In this document: piece by piece, positions 34,269 to 45,575 of the stretch | Layout of the letters: each line of letters starts with the position of its first letter | How positions within the stretch are numbered: position 1 is the first letter of the stretch | DNA from: Cotesia glomerata | Taxonomy: Eukaryota; Arthropoda; Insecta; Hymenoptera; Braconidae | NCBI RefSeq assembly: GCF_020080835.1 | Contig: NC_058163.1 | Location: 8,839,318-8,903,317 of the forward strand | Reading direction: 5' to 3' | DNA: 64,000 bases | Made by a program: the position numbers and the translations under genes | The notes under the pieces: generated by a model | What the model was told of the DNA's origin: nothing | The model's database searches: none | The model's input: only the letters and a program-made list of their open reading frames with translations

Positions 34269-34785
34269 CAAAAACAGTTTCACTGTAAAAAATCGTGCCA
34301 AAAGTCCACGTTCATAAAACTATTAAGAAAAAAGAAATTTTTTTTTTTCTTTACAAAAAGATATAAAATAAAAAAATTAAAAAATCCAAGTAACCGATAT
34401 GATTGTATAAAATTTTCGGAAATTAAAAAAAATTTTGTTGTAAATTTAAAAATTAAAAAAAAAATTTTGGAACGTATTTAGTGTGCGTGATTGCAAAATA
34501 TTTTACTTTTTATGAAATTCGTAAAATCTATTTACTAGGACTTTAATAAAATTGAAATACACAATGACGCACACCAAGTACGTTCCAAAATTTTTTTTTA
34601 AATTTTTAAATTTACAACAGAATTTTTTTTAATTTCCGAAAATCTTATACAATCATATCGGTTACTTGGATTTTTTAATTTTTTTATTTTATATCTTTTT
34701 GTAAAGAAAAAAAAAATTTCTTTTTTCTTAATAGTTTTATGAACGTGGACTTGGCACGATTTTTTTTACAGTGAAACTGTTTTTG
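34269..34785. mobile_element. 517-bp near-perfect palindrome
   Basis: The ends CAAAAACAGTTTCACTGTAA and its complement, with arms containing GTCCACGTTCATAA, AATCCAAGTAACCGATATGA and GTGCGTGATTGC. Arms pair nearly to the centre close to 34527. Non-coding; a MITE-like or fold-back element, with an isolated arm at 32628-32735. Confidence 0.85.
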
Positions 34786-37014
34786 TTCAGATTTTAGTAT
34801 TTTTTGTAATTATAATAAAAATTTACAATTGGTACCAACTTAAATCTCACGTTGGCTGCATTTTTTATAGCAAACTATCCCCTTGAAGCTACACTTTATG
34901 TAAAAATAATTCCAGCGCACCCTGGCGGGTATAGATGCAAGCTGTGAAATGTATTTTTTTAACTGTAGTTTCCCATCTATTGGAAGATTACCATGCATTC
35001 TCAAATTATTTAGTCTTTGGCATGTCACTTTTTACATCGAAAAAAAGTCAGGATCAAAATTTTTGAGCTTGCTATAGTTTACGTTAATAAAATTTAATAA
35101 TTTCAAGTAGATTAATTGTTATAATTGAATATAATGAACTAATATCAGTAAAATAAAGTATGAATTACTGTTATAATATAAAATTTAGGAACAAAAAGTA
35201 CCGTAGAATTAAATAAAATTTTGCAACCTCGAAATACCGTTCTGCTTACAGTAAACACACTCGGTAGTCTGGCGCTCCGTTTACAACGGATTTGAACGGA
35301 ACTTGGCGCCAGATTCTACCGAATCTGTGGATAAGCAGATAATTCGACACATGCACAGTATAGGTGTCATTAATTGGGGCTAAGGTATGTCAATAATTAG
35401 ATCAATCAGTTTTTTAATCTGTCAATAATTGGTGTATCCGGATAATCTATTTAATTATTTAAAATTAATTAGTAAATATCACTGATTATCATTTTAAAAA
35501 AAGAAATTGATTAGTAAAAACATTACTTGAGACATTACCACAAATAAAATTCAACGATATTGACATTTGATTGCTTAAAAAAAATGAAATCATAAGTTTG
35601 TCTCTTATAGTGTCAATAATTGGGGCTTTTACCTTATTATTTATTACAGTTTACTTTTTTTCGTGTAAAAAAATGAGTGAATCTAATTGTTTTTTTACCG
35701 TTGAAAATAATCATTTGATTAACGCAAAACCAATCGAAGTTGATATTACTTCTTTCTTTTCTTACTGTCACATTGTACAAGAGTAAATTAGATATCTTCA
35801 TTAATTTCCATTCATATTTTTGAGAATTATAATTGTTTCAGATAATAAAGGGTAAAAAATCCAATAAATTAGAATGATTTTGTTATTTATTAAATTATGT
35901 ATTTTTATTAAAAGTTAAGAAGACAAATAAGAAATTTTGATCATTAAATAATGTGCTAAAATTTTAAAATCTTTTTGCATATCGATATACTTCGATAGAT
36001 CTATGAAAGTAAATAATCGATTATTAATCGCTAAGCCAGTAAATACAAAAGAATAAGAATAATAAGTTGAATTTAATGTTGTGAAATTGAATGAAATAAT
36101 TAATGGTACTGTTTATTTGTGGTATTGAAATTACAGTTACTTTTTTTACCTTTCTTTACTAATAAACTTTTGAGTTTGAAACAGTGTAATAAATTTATCC
36201 GATATATGTTTATATTACCCTAAGTCCATATACTTATTGCTACTAACATATAATATTTTAACTAAATTTTTAAACTTTAGTTTTTCACATTCAAAATTAA
36301 AGTAAAAACTTTGAAAATTTTATTGAGAGCATAAAGTTGAAAAATTCTAAGTCCAAAACTGGGCTTAGTTAATGTTTTCAACTGACGAAATTCTATGTTC
36401 CATGAAATCTTAAAATTAACCTACTTATGCTCTTAGTAGGCTGAAGTACTGCAAAAAAGGTGTTCAAAGCGATCCTAGGTTTTGGAGGTTGAATATATTA
36501 TTCTAAAACACTAATTTTAGCCTCCATACCCTATTTTAAGTATATTGAGGGTCAAAATAGTATTTCACATTCAGCGGTAGGCACAACATCAAAAGAAAGT
36601 AGGCTTTTGAGGCTCAAATTAGTGTTTTAATTTTGACTCGGGAACTGTTGCAAATGCAGAGTTTGACGCGAAATTAACGTAAAGTTGACATAAACCATTG
36701 AACATCAACTTAGTTGATGGTCAATCTGTGCTAACTGGATCACGAGAAAAAAATCTTGAACCAAGATAATTATTTTTTTGAAAAATTTGATGATCTTGAG
36801 TCAAACTGAAAAATTCTTGAGCGAAGAAATTTTTCTTAATTTAAATGAATTTTACTTAGCTTAGCAATTTTTTCACTTTATTCAAGACCATCTATTTTTT
36901 CAAAATAAATTTTTTCGTTCAAAATTTTTTCTCTTGAGTCAAGCTAATTTTTTTATCTGTATTGACTGCAAACAATCCTGAAAATCTATCGATAAGTAAG
37001 TTCACTCTCAAATT

Positions 37015-37046
<32 letters not shown>

Positions 37047-38192
37047 GAAAAATGTATACAAGGCGTTGGTGTAAACTGTTGTATAGCCCCAAATTGGCTA
37101 TAGTAAATTTATTGAGTTCTTTTAATTCTCCCGTTGGAACGCGGTAGAGCGTTCAACTCGCAGTAAATAGATTAAGGCGGGAGAATAGATTTAAATTTGA
37201 ATAATTTAAAATAAATAATATAAATATTTAATGAATTTAAAACGCTCAGATTATTTTAGTTTAATTTAGATTTGCCTTGCGCGTAAATCTATTATTTATT
37301 ATTCAATAGGTTACAAAATAAAAAGTACCGACAATAATTTCAAAAAAGGAAAATTTGCGTAGTGTACTACAGTCTTGCTTTTTGATGTCTTCTTGTTACT
37401 TGGTTTTCGACTCCCCTGGTTGAGATGTTCGTACCTTTGGAGTGGGAGAGTCCCAGAGGGCAGTGAGGGTAGTTGCGTGCGCCTCTGCGACTCCTGTCTT
37501 CAGCAAGCATTCCTTCTCGAGTTGGCAAAAATGGGACTATGCTGCGATGACGTCACGGCGACTCAACATTCCCAGACTATATGCAACCCGCATGGATGGC
37601 TGGTTTTTATGACCTAGTCTTGAGTACTCGAGCAATCCCTTTTTTAAGCGAACGTTTTGGAAAATAAGTTACTTAAAGGATTATGACAATAAAAAGAGTA
37701 ATAAATAAAGATCTCCGGGTTTTCCCAGCATTGTAAAGAGTATTTCCAAGACGTTCGGCATATCCTAAGTGACCATTACAATTAACGTAGGTTTATTTTA
37801 ACAAAGAAATTTTTTCTTAGCATGTCTAAACTAACTGGACAGTACTAAAAGTTTTTATAAGTTTTTCCTTGAGAATTTCCGTTAATTATAAATTCGTCTA
37901 TACCCTAAAATTTATGATAGAAAATTTCCCATACTTAACAATAGAATTTAAAATAAAAAGTTTTATAATTTTTTGAAGATTCTTATTTTTCTTACCGATA
38001 CTATTACAAATAAAATACATATATTTTAAATCTTCCTGGGTTTTTCCCGCTGTCATTTATTGCAGCCATATTTTTTATATGTAATTCTATATTAATATAT
38101 AGAGAGCGTTGTGATCAATCCTTTCGGATTCACAACAATTACCAATATATTAACGCAAATCACATAGGAACTATACTCAGTTGTGTAATGCC
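34786..38192. other. Intergenic stretch, no supported gene
   Basis: Two direct copies of TGTCA.TAATTGGGGCT (35367, 35611) mark an unidentified repeat. The 71-residue frame 35571-35786 has one hydrophobic segment but a splice-acceptor-like TTTATTACAG inside it, and no family match. 36740-36960 carries CTTGA..TCAAGA repeat words. 37370-37640 is a GC-richer island with an 80-residue frame and no recognisable motif. Confidence 0.4.
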
Positions 38193-38547
38193 TCTACCCT
38201 GATAGCCACCTTACTTATAACTTAACTGTCAATCTACGTCCGCAATTTGAAGCAAACTTGACGGAAAGAGTTGGCAAAGCGAGCGATTACCTATTAGTTA
38301 CCTATAACTTACTCTGCAAATAGACGTCAAAATTTGCTGTACAAGTATTTCCGTCAAATTGTAGTAAAGTTGAAAGGAAATTTAACTACAAGTTTGATTG
38401 TTAACTTGTATTTAAGTTGCGGCCGTAGATTCCCGTCAATTTGCTTACAACTGTTGTTGTGAAGAATTACCGCCAACTTGATGTATAAATTAACCGTAAC
38501 TGCTGGAAGTCACCAATTACTGAGAAAGCGCTGGCTATCAGGGTAGA
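38193..38547. mobile_element. 355-bp MITE with CTACCCTGATAGCCA termini
   Basis: TCTACCCTGATAGCCA at 38193 returns as TGGCTATCAGGGTAGA at 38532-38547. The interior is full of alternating CAACTTG/CAAGTTG-type words that could fold further. No coding frame. Target duplication not clear. Confidence 0.8.
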
Positions 38548-40572
38548 TGCATCCAGTAGATGACGCTACCAGCCAATGAAGTGCAAATTTAAATGTAATT
38601 TAGATTATATTAAATTATTTTATTAATTCATAATTTAAATAGTGAACACTGTCCAAATTAGAAAGTTTAGGTTCTGTATCGTAGAATATTTATTATATAG
38701 AGTATATTTTGTTTCAAATAAATATAAGCTATTATCGAGTACAAAGGGACATTGTAGTTGAGTTTTGAGAAACCTTAGGTACTTGAGATTCTGAGGAAAA
38801 GCCATAAAAGACACGTGTGAGAAAAATTCTATGATCCTTTGTTTCAACGGCTAAATAATAATGTAACAAATATGTAACAAAAAATAAGATCGTTAAATAA
38901 CATATTTTTGTTAAACTTGCTTTAATATAATATTGCAACGAAATATATAAAAATTAAATTAACAATTTATATCCTGTATCCAACTTATAAATAATTATTA
39001 ATTAATGTTAAAAGAATAAGATTGTATAAAATAATATTATTAAATGATATTTATCTCTTACATTAACAATTAAACTATTCCATAGTTTTAATAGATTATA
39101 GATTGATAGAAATAGTAATAAGCTTAATCTAATTTGCAAAATACGAATATTAATGCACTGCAATATATATAATTTACAAATAAATATATGTGAATATAAT
39201 AGAAAATATTATATATTAGTGTGTGAAAATCATTTATATGTAGTAGAAATATGTGTACTTATATATGTACAAGAGCGGATATATGTATGGTAGTTATGGT
39301 GGGAGAAGAACGGAGTTTAAAGCTCTTCGGAAAAACTATGTAACGACACTTCTCATCGAGAGCTTAGATTGCTAAGATCACGTCATTGTAAACCTCAATT
39401 TTATATTTTAAAGCTTTTTAATATTTTGTCAACTTGAATAATAAATTGAAACCAACTAAATAATTTTGATCAAAATTAAATAAAGTCTAAATAGAACTCT
39501 TTTATTTAAAAAGATTCCTTTCCCGCGCTGAAACCGAGTATTTTAATACTCCCGGGCGAAAGAACTACAGTGTTATGTCCTAGCTCTAGTGGCCGCGCGT
39601 GAATTTATTTTATTGAGTCTAGATTACCGACGTGGTCGTAATTCGCCCGGGAATATTGAAATACTCAACTTTGAAATATCAGGAATGAATAAATATTAAT
39701 ATATGACTGGGTTTTTAACATTCAAAATAACGGCGAAGAAAATTATTAGTTTAAATCGATTTAAATATATTGTTGGATAAAAACTTTACACAAAATTAAA
39801 TTATCGGACCATTACAGTATTTAATAAGATGTAAGATCAGTCTGAGGGCTGAGGGTATTCTGATCTTCCGAGTTTGGTCTCGAGTCCGAAGTGAAGTAGA
39901 AGGGATGGTGGGGCAGCTTCCCCTACTGCACTAGAGTCCCACAGTTGAGAATGATGATGACCTCGATTGGCTGCTCCCCTCTCAGGTAGACTTCAGCTCG
40001 AAGCGTTGGCCACGTGCTCGCTCTTTCCGACCATGCTGGATACCTGAGTCTGGGAGGAGAATTTCTAAACTCCATAATGACTGGGAACCTTTTTAGAGAC
40101 CTGGCGGCCAGACAATATTGCCCTCAAATAAGGGTCAATAATCCGCCCAGACTGTCCTTCATAAATACTTAAAATGTAAAATATAGTACTTAAGGTATAA
40201 TTTGGAATAAGTCTAATAAACCTTATAAGCCTACAACACTTGAGGAGTATCTCTAATACTAAACTTATAGCTATATATTTTACTCTAATCCTATTACAAT
40301 AGTATTTTATCTTTTTACGATACTTATTCTAATTACAACGGATGGGAAATTTCTAGAGAGTGACCAGACGACTAAAATATTAATGGAATTTTCCTTAGCG
40401 TGCTATAAACCATTTTATAGGTTTCTGAATTTCTCGCGCTATAACTTGTCATAATTTATTCTCGCGTGATGGCGCCTCCAGCGACCAGGTAAACCGTGAT
40501 ATAACATCACAACAGTAAGTAACGTTTTCAATAAATAAAAATAACATCCACTAGATGGAAGCATAACAGTTG
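38548..40572. other. Intergenic stretch with a small hairpin element
   Basis: 39536-39666 is a hairpin-ended element: GAGTATTTTAATACTCCCGG and the complement of CCCGGGAATATTGAAATACT flank about 80 bases. 39840-40140 is GC-richer than its surroundings, without a credible frame. The rest is AT-rich with nothing recognised. Confidence 0.45.
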
Positions 40573-40576
40573 TCAG

Positions 40577-40918
40577 TGTGGCGGTCCTGCCGCCTCGGTC
40601 GCGCTCCCAGCGGCCAGAAGTCAAATCAAACCTACCAAAGCGCCAGTCATCGGAGCGGGAAACCCTCTCACTCTCTCCAACAAACAATCCCGCACAGATT
40701 CAAATAATCCCGCCTTTTAGCACGCCATAGCTGTGGCGTAATTGTGCATTATCATTATTATCATAATTATTATTATTGATGGTGACCTGACTAGATATAA
40801 GAGAGCCGCTAAGTGACTTATGTAAATAATAAGTGAATAAATATCATTAAATATTAATTAATCTTGCAAATATTATTATCATTATTAATATATAGTGTAG
40901 TATCCTCTAACAACTACA
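40577..40918 (+). repeat. 5' LTR
   Basis: 342 bp, TG...CA ends. The 3' part is AT-rich with TATAAGAGAGCCGC, a possible TATA and transcription start region. Confidence 0.95.
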
Positions 40919-40922
40919 TAAT

Positions 40923-40938
40923 TGGTGACCCCGACGTG
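40923..40938 (+). other. Candidate primer-binding site
   Basis: TGGTGACCCCGACGTG, four bases after the LTR, has the TGG start expected of a sequence complementary to a tRNA 3' CCA end. The tRNA was not identified. Confidence 0.7.
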
Positions 40939-40995
40939 ATTTAATTTTGCAAGAAATAAGTGCGAAAGCAACCGACGCCGGTAACCTAAAAACAC

Positions 40996-42081
40996 ATGTT
41001 GAGAACACCCGCGAAAAAAGACACGATGTTTACAACTAACAAAGACAAACCAACAGACGATCTCAATAATTCTTTACTTGAGTTTGACTTACCACTAGGT
41101 AATCCACTGGGCAAAACATCCAACTCAGGCATAGTGACACAAACTCAAGACACCGGTGTTGACGACAAAAGCAACAATGATGGTAACACAAAAGGTGACA
41201 CTGGGACAACCCAACAACAGCAAACATTACCAGTTGCACCATTCAATGTCTCACAAATACTTGCTGTCAACCTCCACCTGCCACAGTTCACCTCGGACAG
41301 ACCTGAAATGTGGTTTGCCATCGCCGAAGCAGACTTCTTAGCAAACCGCATCACCAGTGACAATCAGAAATACAGTCAGACGTTAAAGGCTCTCCAACCC
41401 AACATACAAACTCAGCTCTGGGACATCATCAGCAATCCACCAGCTCAAGATAAGTACCGTACAATTAAGAACGCAATACTCAGTCGTTTCTCTGATTCTA
41501 GACAGACACAACTTTTTAAGCTCCTGAGAGACATGACACTTGGTGACAAAAAACCCTCACAGCTCCTCCGAAAGATGCGTGAACTGGCAAGAGGTTCGAT
41601 CAACGACGACGCATTACACCAGCTCTGGAAAGAGTGTCTCCCAGCCTGGATTCGTCCGTACCTCTTGGTCTCACCTCACATCAATGACCTCAACGGCTTG
41701 GCGGACCTGGCAGACCGACTCGTGCTCAGCATGGGAAACAGCTCGGTTTATGCTGTTCACAACAGAGAACATTCACTCTCTACAGGCCAGGCTCAGCTCG
41801 AACAACAAATGTCAGAGCTTAAATTTACAATGAAAAGTCTTCAACAGGACATCAGCAACATGCAACTTCAGCTACAGCAGCAGCTCTTGCTGATCAACAA
41901 TCTCAGCCAACGTAAATCCAGAGCTGACCAAGGCTACGGCAGATCGCAGTCCAGAGGCAGGGCTTCAACACCCAACCCTAACGGATACTGTTACTATCAC
42001 CAACGCTGGGGAAACGACTCGAGAAAATGCGTCCAGCCATGCAAGTTCGTTTCAGTCACCCCCGTAAACTCGGAAAACTAG
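40996..42081 (+). CDS. gag: Gag-like protein of the gypsy element
   Basis: 361 residues, uninterrupted. Residues about 90-240 form the retrotransposon Gag/capsid-like region (LPQFTSDRPEMWFAIAEADF, then LRKMRELARGSINDDALHQL). A Gln-rich coiled-coil-like stretch follows (about 260-305). A zinc-knuckle-like CYYHQRWGNDSRKCVQPC starts at residue 332. Structural protein that packages the element RNA into particles. Its end overlaps the pol frame by about 55 bases in the -1 frame, as expected for translation by ribosomal frameshifting, but I could not pick a convincing slippery heptamer. Confidence 0.92.
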   Translation: MLRTPAKKDTMFTTNKDKPTDDLNNSLLEFDLPLGNPLGKTSNSGIVTQTQDTGVDDKSNNDGNTKGDTGTTQQQQTLPVAPFNVSQILAVNLHLPQFTSDRPEMWFAIAEADFLANRITSDNQKYSQTLKALQPNIQTQLWDIISNPPAQDKYRTIKNAILSRFSDSRQTQLFKLLRDMTLGDKKPSQLLRKMRELARGSINDDALHQLWKECLPAWIRPYLLVSPHINDLNGLADLADRLVLSMGNSSVYAVHNREHSLSTGQAQLEQQMSELKFTMKSLQQDISNMQLQLQQQLLLINNLSQRKSRADQGYGRSQSRGRASTPNPNGYCYYHQRWGNDSRKCVQPCKFVSVTPVNSEN

Positions 42082-43997
42082 TTCCGCTGTCAACAGTTGG
42101 GGCAGTTGGTGACAGCGAAACTAATCTACCGCCTCAAGAACTACGTCTTCACGTGTATGATCGCAATACCAACAAAAAATTCTTGATCGACTCGGGGTCG
42201 ATCGTTTCTATCATTCCAGCCAGTCACGTGAACGACAAACTAAATAAGCATCCACTTACACTTTACGCAGCAAACGCATCCGCCATCAGCACCTATGGGA
42301 CTAAAACTATTTCACTGGACCTGAAACTACGCAGGAAGTTTTCCTGGCCTTTCATCATCGCCGATGTCCAAACAGCCATTATTGGGGCAGATTTCTTGAC
42401 TCAGCACAATCTACTGATCGACCTCAAGAATCAGCGGCTAATCGACCCGCTCACGTCCCTCTCAACAAAAGGAGAGACCTTATCAACGCAGACTTACAAT
42501 ATTTCAACAATAGATTCAAAATTACCCCAGATTTATGCTGACTTGCTTCAAAAATACATCGAGATCACGAAGCCGATCAGCAAGAAAAATTCCATCAACA
42601 CACAGTATGCACATCGCATCATAACAAAAGGACAGCCTACCACAGCACGCGCACGCAAGCTTGGAGGCGAGAAAGCAGAATCAGCTAAGAATCAAATTGC
42701 TGACATGCTTGATCAAGGCATCCTGAGACCATCAAACAGCCCTTACGCCAGCCCCATACACATGGCTAAGAAAAAAAATGGCACTTGGAGACTCTGCGGT
42801 GATTATCGCAACCTGAACGCCAATACTGTGCAGGACATGTATCCACCACCGCTAATACAAGACCTCTTCCAACGGCTAACTGACACACGTATCTACACCA
42901 AGCTGGACCTGGACAAAGCTTACTACCAAGTGCCCATGCACGCAGATGACATCCAAAAAACGGCGATAATAACTCTATGGGGACTCTTCGAGTACGCGGT
43001 CATGCCATTTGGGCTCAAAAACGCCACACAAACCTTCCAGCGATACATGGACTCCATTTTCCGTGACCTCGACTTCGTTTTTGTCTACATAGATGACATT
43101 CTCATCATGTCAAAAAACGAAGAAGAGCACGTCAAACACCTCGAGACTGTCTTTGAACGCCTCAAAGATCAGTCACTCAGCATCAACAACGATAAATGTG
43201 TATTCGGAAAACCTGAAGTCAACTTTCTCGGATATTACATTTGCGCAGAAGGTTACACACCAATCAACGAACGCGTTTCAGCGATACTTGATTATAAAAA
43301 ACCTGAAACGATTGAAGAACTCAGACGTTTCCTCGGCATGATAAACTACTACAGAAGATGTGTTCCACAAGCTGCCCATGCTCAGATACCACTCAACAAC
43401 TTCCTGAAACGCTCCATTAAAAAAGACAAGTCTAAAATTCCCTGGACACCTGAGGCTGACAAAGCATTCGAAGATTGCAAAAAGAAACTGGCAGACGTCA
43501 CTCTTCTCTCATTTCCATCACCAAACGCGTGCCTCGCGCTCACCACTGATGCATCATCAACAGCCATCGGTGCCAAACTGGAACAGCAAATCAACAACAA
43601 CTGGAAACCTCTTGGATTTTTCTCGCGGAAATTAACTCCAACAGAACAACGGTATAGTACCTATGACCGTGAATTACTGGCTATTTTTGCTGCCGTAAAA
43701 TATTTCCAACAGCTGCTAGACTGTCGACATTTTATCATCAAGACGGATCACAAACCGCTCACGTTTGCCTTCAAACAAAAGCACGACAAGGCCTCAGAGC
43801 GCCAGCTGAGACAGCTAGATTACATCTCTCAATATTCAACTGACATTGAGTACGTAAAAGGCGACGAAAACATAGTTGCCGACGCGCTTTCACGCATATA
43901 CTCAATAAACATGCCAACGGTGCTCAGCCCTGAGAGGATCGCCAACGAGCAACGCAAAGACGCAGAATTACAGAATATGATTCAACATCCTACGTGA
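42027..43997 (+). CDS. pol: Pol, protease-RT-RNase H part
   Basis: 656-residue frame, -1 relative to gag; the first in-frame ATG is probably not the real start. The aspartic protease active site DSGS is at residues 55-58. Reverse transcriptase shows LDLDKAYYQVPM and the catalytic YIDD at 354-357. RNase H shows TTDASS near 506-511, YSTYDRELLAI and TDHKPLTFAF. The frame ends at 43997 where integrase should follow without a break; a frame change of one base near 43980-43996 separates them. Copies the element RNA into DNA in particles in the cytoplasm. Confidence 0.93.
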   Translation: MRPAMQVRFSHPRKLGKLVPLSTVGAVGDSETNLPPQELRLHVYDRNTNKKFLIDSGSIVSIIPASHVNDKLNKHPLTLYAANASAISTYGTKTISLDLKLRRKFSWPFIIADVQTAIIGADFLTQHNLLIDLKNQRLIDPLTSLSTKGETLSTQTYNISTIDSKLPQIYADLLQKYIEITKPISKKNSINTQYAHRIITKGQPTTARARKLGGEKAESAKNQIADMLDQGILRPSNSPYASPIHMAKKKNGTWRLCGDYRNLNANTVQDMYPPPLIQDLFQRLTDTRIYTKLDLDKAYYQVPMHADDIQKTAIITLWGLFEYAVMPFGLKNATQTFQRYMDSIFRDLDFVFVYIDDILIMSKNEEEHVKHLETVFERLKDQSLSINNDKCVFGKPEVNFLGYYICAEGYTPINERVSAILDYKKPETIEELRRFLGMINYYRRCVPQAAHAQIPLNNFLKRSIKKDKSKIPWTPEADKAFEDCKKKLADVTLLSFPSPNACLALTTDASSTAIGAKLEQQINNNWKPLGFFSRKLTPTEQRYSTYDRELLAIFAAVKYFQQLLDCRHFIIKTDHKPLTFAFKQKHDKASERQLRQLDYISQYSTDIEYVKGDENIVADALSRIYSINMPTVLSPERIANEQRKDAELQNMIQHPT

Positions 43998-45373
43998 TGC
44001 AGGAAATCGAAGTCGAAAACGGCATTAAAATCTACTGCAACATCTCCGGAGGACAAGTGAAGCCTTATATTCCAGGTTCACTACGCAGAGTCGCGTTCAG
44101 CAAGGTCCACGAACCGGCTCATCCCAGTGGCAGAACAACGTCAAGGTTACTCCGAGAAAAATTCGCCTGGCCCGGCATTCGAAAAGACGCTACTCAATGG
44201 TTACGCGAATGCACGCCTTGCCAGCAATCCAAAGTACACCGACACACACGTCTTCAACCGAATCACATTGAGGTACCTGATTCGAGATTCAACCACATAC
44301 ATATCGACATAATCTTTTTACCAAACGTAAAAGGTTATCAATACTGTCTCACCATGGTCGATCGTTTCTCAAGATGGCCAGAAGCTGTACCCATTATGGA
44401 CATGACAGCTGACACGGTGGCAACTGAACTTTTCAATCACTGGATATCTCGCTTCGGATCCCCAATCACGATCACATCAGATCAGGGAGCTCAGTTTGAG
44501 TCCGCATTGTTCAAGGCCCTGGCCAACCTAGTAGGTGCAGAAAAAAATCGAACGACAGCATACCATCCTCAGTCAAATGGCATCGTCGAATGCATGCACC
44601 GCACACTTAAAGCGGCGCTCATGTGCTTGCCAACACCCTGGCTCGAAATCCTGCCTACTATCCTACTAGGACTCAGAACATCATATAAAGAAGACATCCA
44701 GGCCACTCCAGCAGAAATGTTATATGGAACGTGCCTGAGGATACCAGGAGAATTCTTCGTCACAGCAGATCTTCCACCTGATCCACAGATCTTTGTAGAG
44801 AAACACAGGGAGTTCATGCGCGGCATTCGCCCAACTCCAACGGCTCATCACACGAAGGCCAGAGTCTTCATACTTAAAGACCTGGAAACGTGTTCACACG
44901 CCTGGCTACGCAGCGATCATGTAAAAGCCCCTCTTGAACCACCTTACCAAGGTCCGTACAAAGTCGTCAGCCGTCTCACCGACAGGCTTTACAAACTGAA
45001 CATAAACGGGGAAGAAAAAAACGTTTCTGTGGACAGACTGAAACCTCACTACTGCAGCAAAACTGACAGTGATCTTGCTGAAAATAAAAATGAAGCAGAT
45101 GGTGTCAATACAACATCGATTCAAGCCCAAGCACATCACTGGGGATCAACAATGGACCCACCAAAGAGGACCTATGCACGGACCGTGACTTTCAAGGCTC
45201 CCGCCGAAAGCCACTCGGGGGGGAGTGGTTGTGGCGGTCCTGCCGCCTTGGTCGCGCTCCCAGCGGCCAGAAGTCAAATCAAACCTACCAAAGCGCCAGT
45301 CATCGGAGCGGGAAACCCTCTCACTCTCTCCAACAAACAATCCCGCACAGATTCAAATAATCCCGCCTTTTAG
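43994..45373 (+). CDS. pol: Pol, integrase part (split from RT by a frame change)
   Basis: About 459 residues in the next frame, running into the 3' LTR. The HHCC zinc-binding module has H39, H43, C73 and C76. The DD35E triad has D105 (HIDI), D163 (SDQG) and E199 (NGIVEC), with exactly 35 residues between D163 and E199. A C-terminal GPY/F-type module (YQGPYKVVS) is near residues 320-330. All catalytic residues are intact, so the frame change is the only obvious damage. The start as given is a GTG at the overlap and would not be a normal eukaryotic start. Confidence 0.92.
   Translation: MMQEIEVENGIKIYCNISGGQVKPYIPGSLRRVAFSKVHEPAHPSGRTTSRLLREKFAWPGIRKDATQWLRECTPCQQSKVHRHTRLQPNHIEVPDSRFNHIHIDIIFLPNVKGYQYCLTMVDRFSRWPEAVPIMDMTADTVATELFNHWISRFGSPITITSDQGAQFESALFKALANLVGAEKNRTTAYHPQSNGIVECMHRTLKAALMCLPTPWLEILPTILLGLRTSYKEDIQATPAEMLYGTCLRIPGEFFVTADLPPDPQIFVEKHREFMRGIRPTPTAHHTKARVFILKDLETCSHAWLRSDHVKAPLEPPYQGPYKVVSRLTDRLYKLNINGEEKNVSVDRLKPHYCSKTDSDLAENKNEADGVNTTSIQAQAHHWGSTMDPPKRTYARTVTFKAPAESHSGGSGCGGPAALVALPAARSQIKPTKAPVIGAGNPLTLSNKQSRTDSNNPAF
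45217..45229 (+). other. Polypurine tract
   Basis: A G-rich purine run (GGGGGGGAGTGG) immediately before the 3' LTR, the expected plus-strand primer site. Confidence 0.8.
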
Positions 45374-45571
45374 CACGCCATAGCTGTGGCGTAATTGTGC
45401 ATTATCATTATTATCATAATTATTATTATTGATGGTGACCTGACTAGATATAAGAGAGCCGCTAAGTGACTTATGTAAATAATAAGTGAATAAATATCAT
45501 TAAATATTAATTAATCTTGCAAATATTATTATCATTATTAATATATAGTGTAGTATCCTCTAACAACTACA
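45230..45571 (+). repeat. 3' LTR
   Basis: Same length as the 5' LTR and, by eye, one substitution apart. Followed by the TCAG target duplication. Confidence 0.95.
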
Positions 45572-45575
45572 TCAG

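Larger units (their letters stand above)
40577..45571 (+). mobile_element. Ty3/gypsy-type LTR retrotransposon
   Basis: 4,995-bp element: 342-bp LTRs starting TGTGG and ending CTACA, a 4-bp target duplication TCAG (40573-40576, 45572-45575), a candidate primer-binding site, gag, protease, reverse transcriptase, RNase H, integrase in that order (the Ty3/gypsy order), and a purine-rich tract before the 3' LTR. No envelope-like frame. The two LTRs differ at one base by my reading (C at 40596, T at 45249), so insertion is recent. Pol is split by a frame change before integrase. Its base composition is clearly richer in GC than the host sequence. Confidence 0.95.

Noticed and set aside
37375..37617. 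80-residue frame in a GC-rich island
   Set aside because: No family match, no splice sites in phase, no second exon. Possibly an element remnant, but nothing supports a protein.
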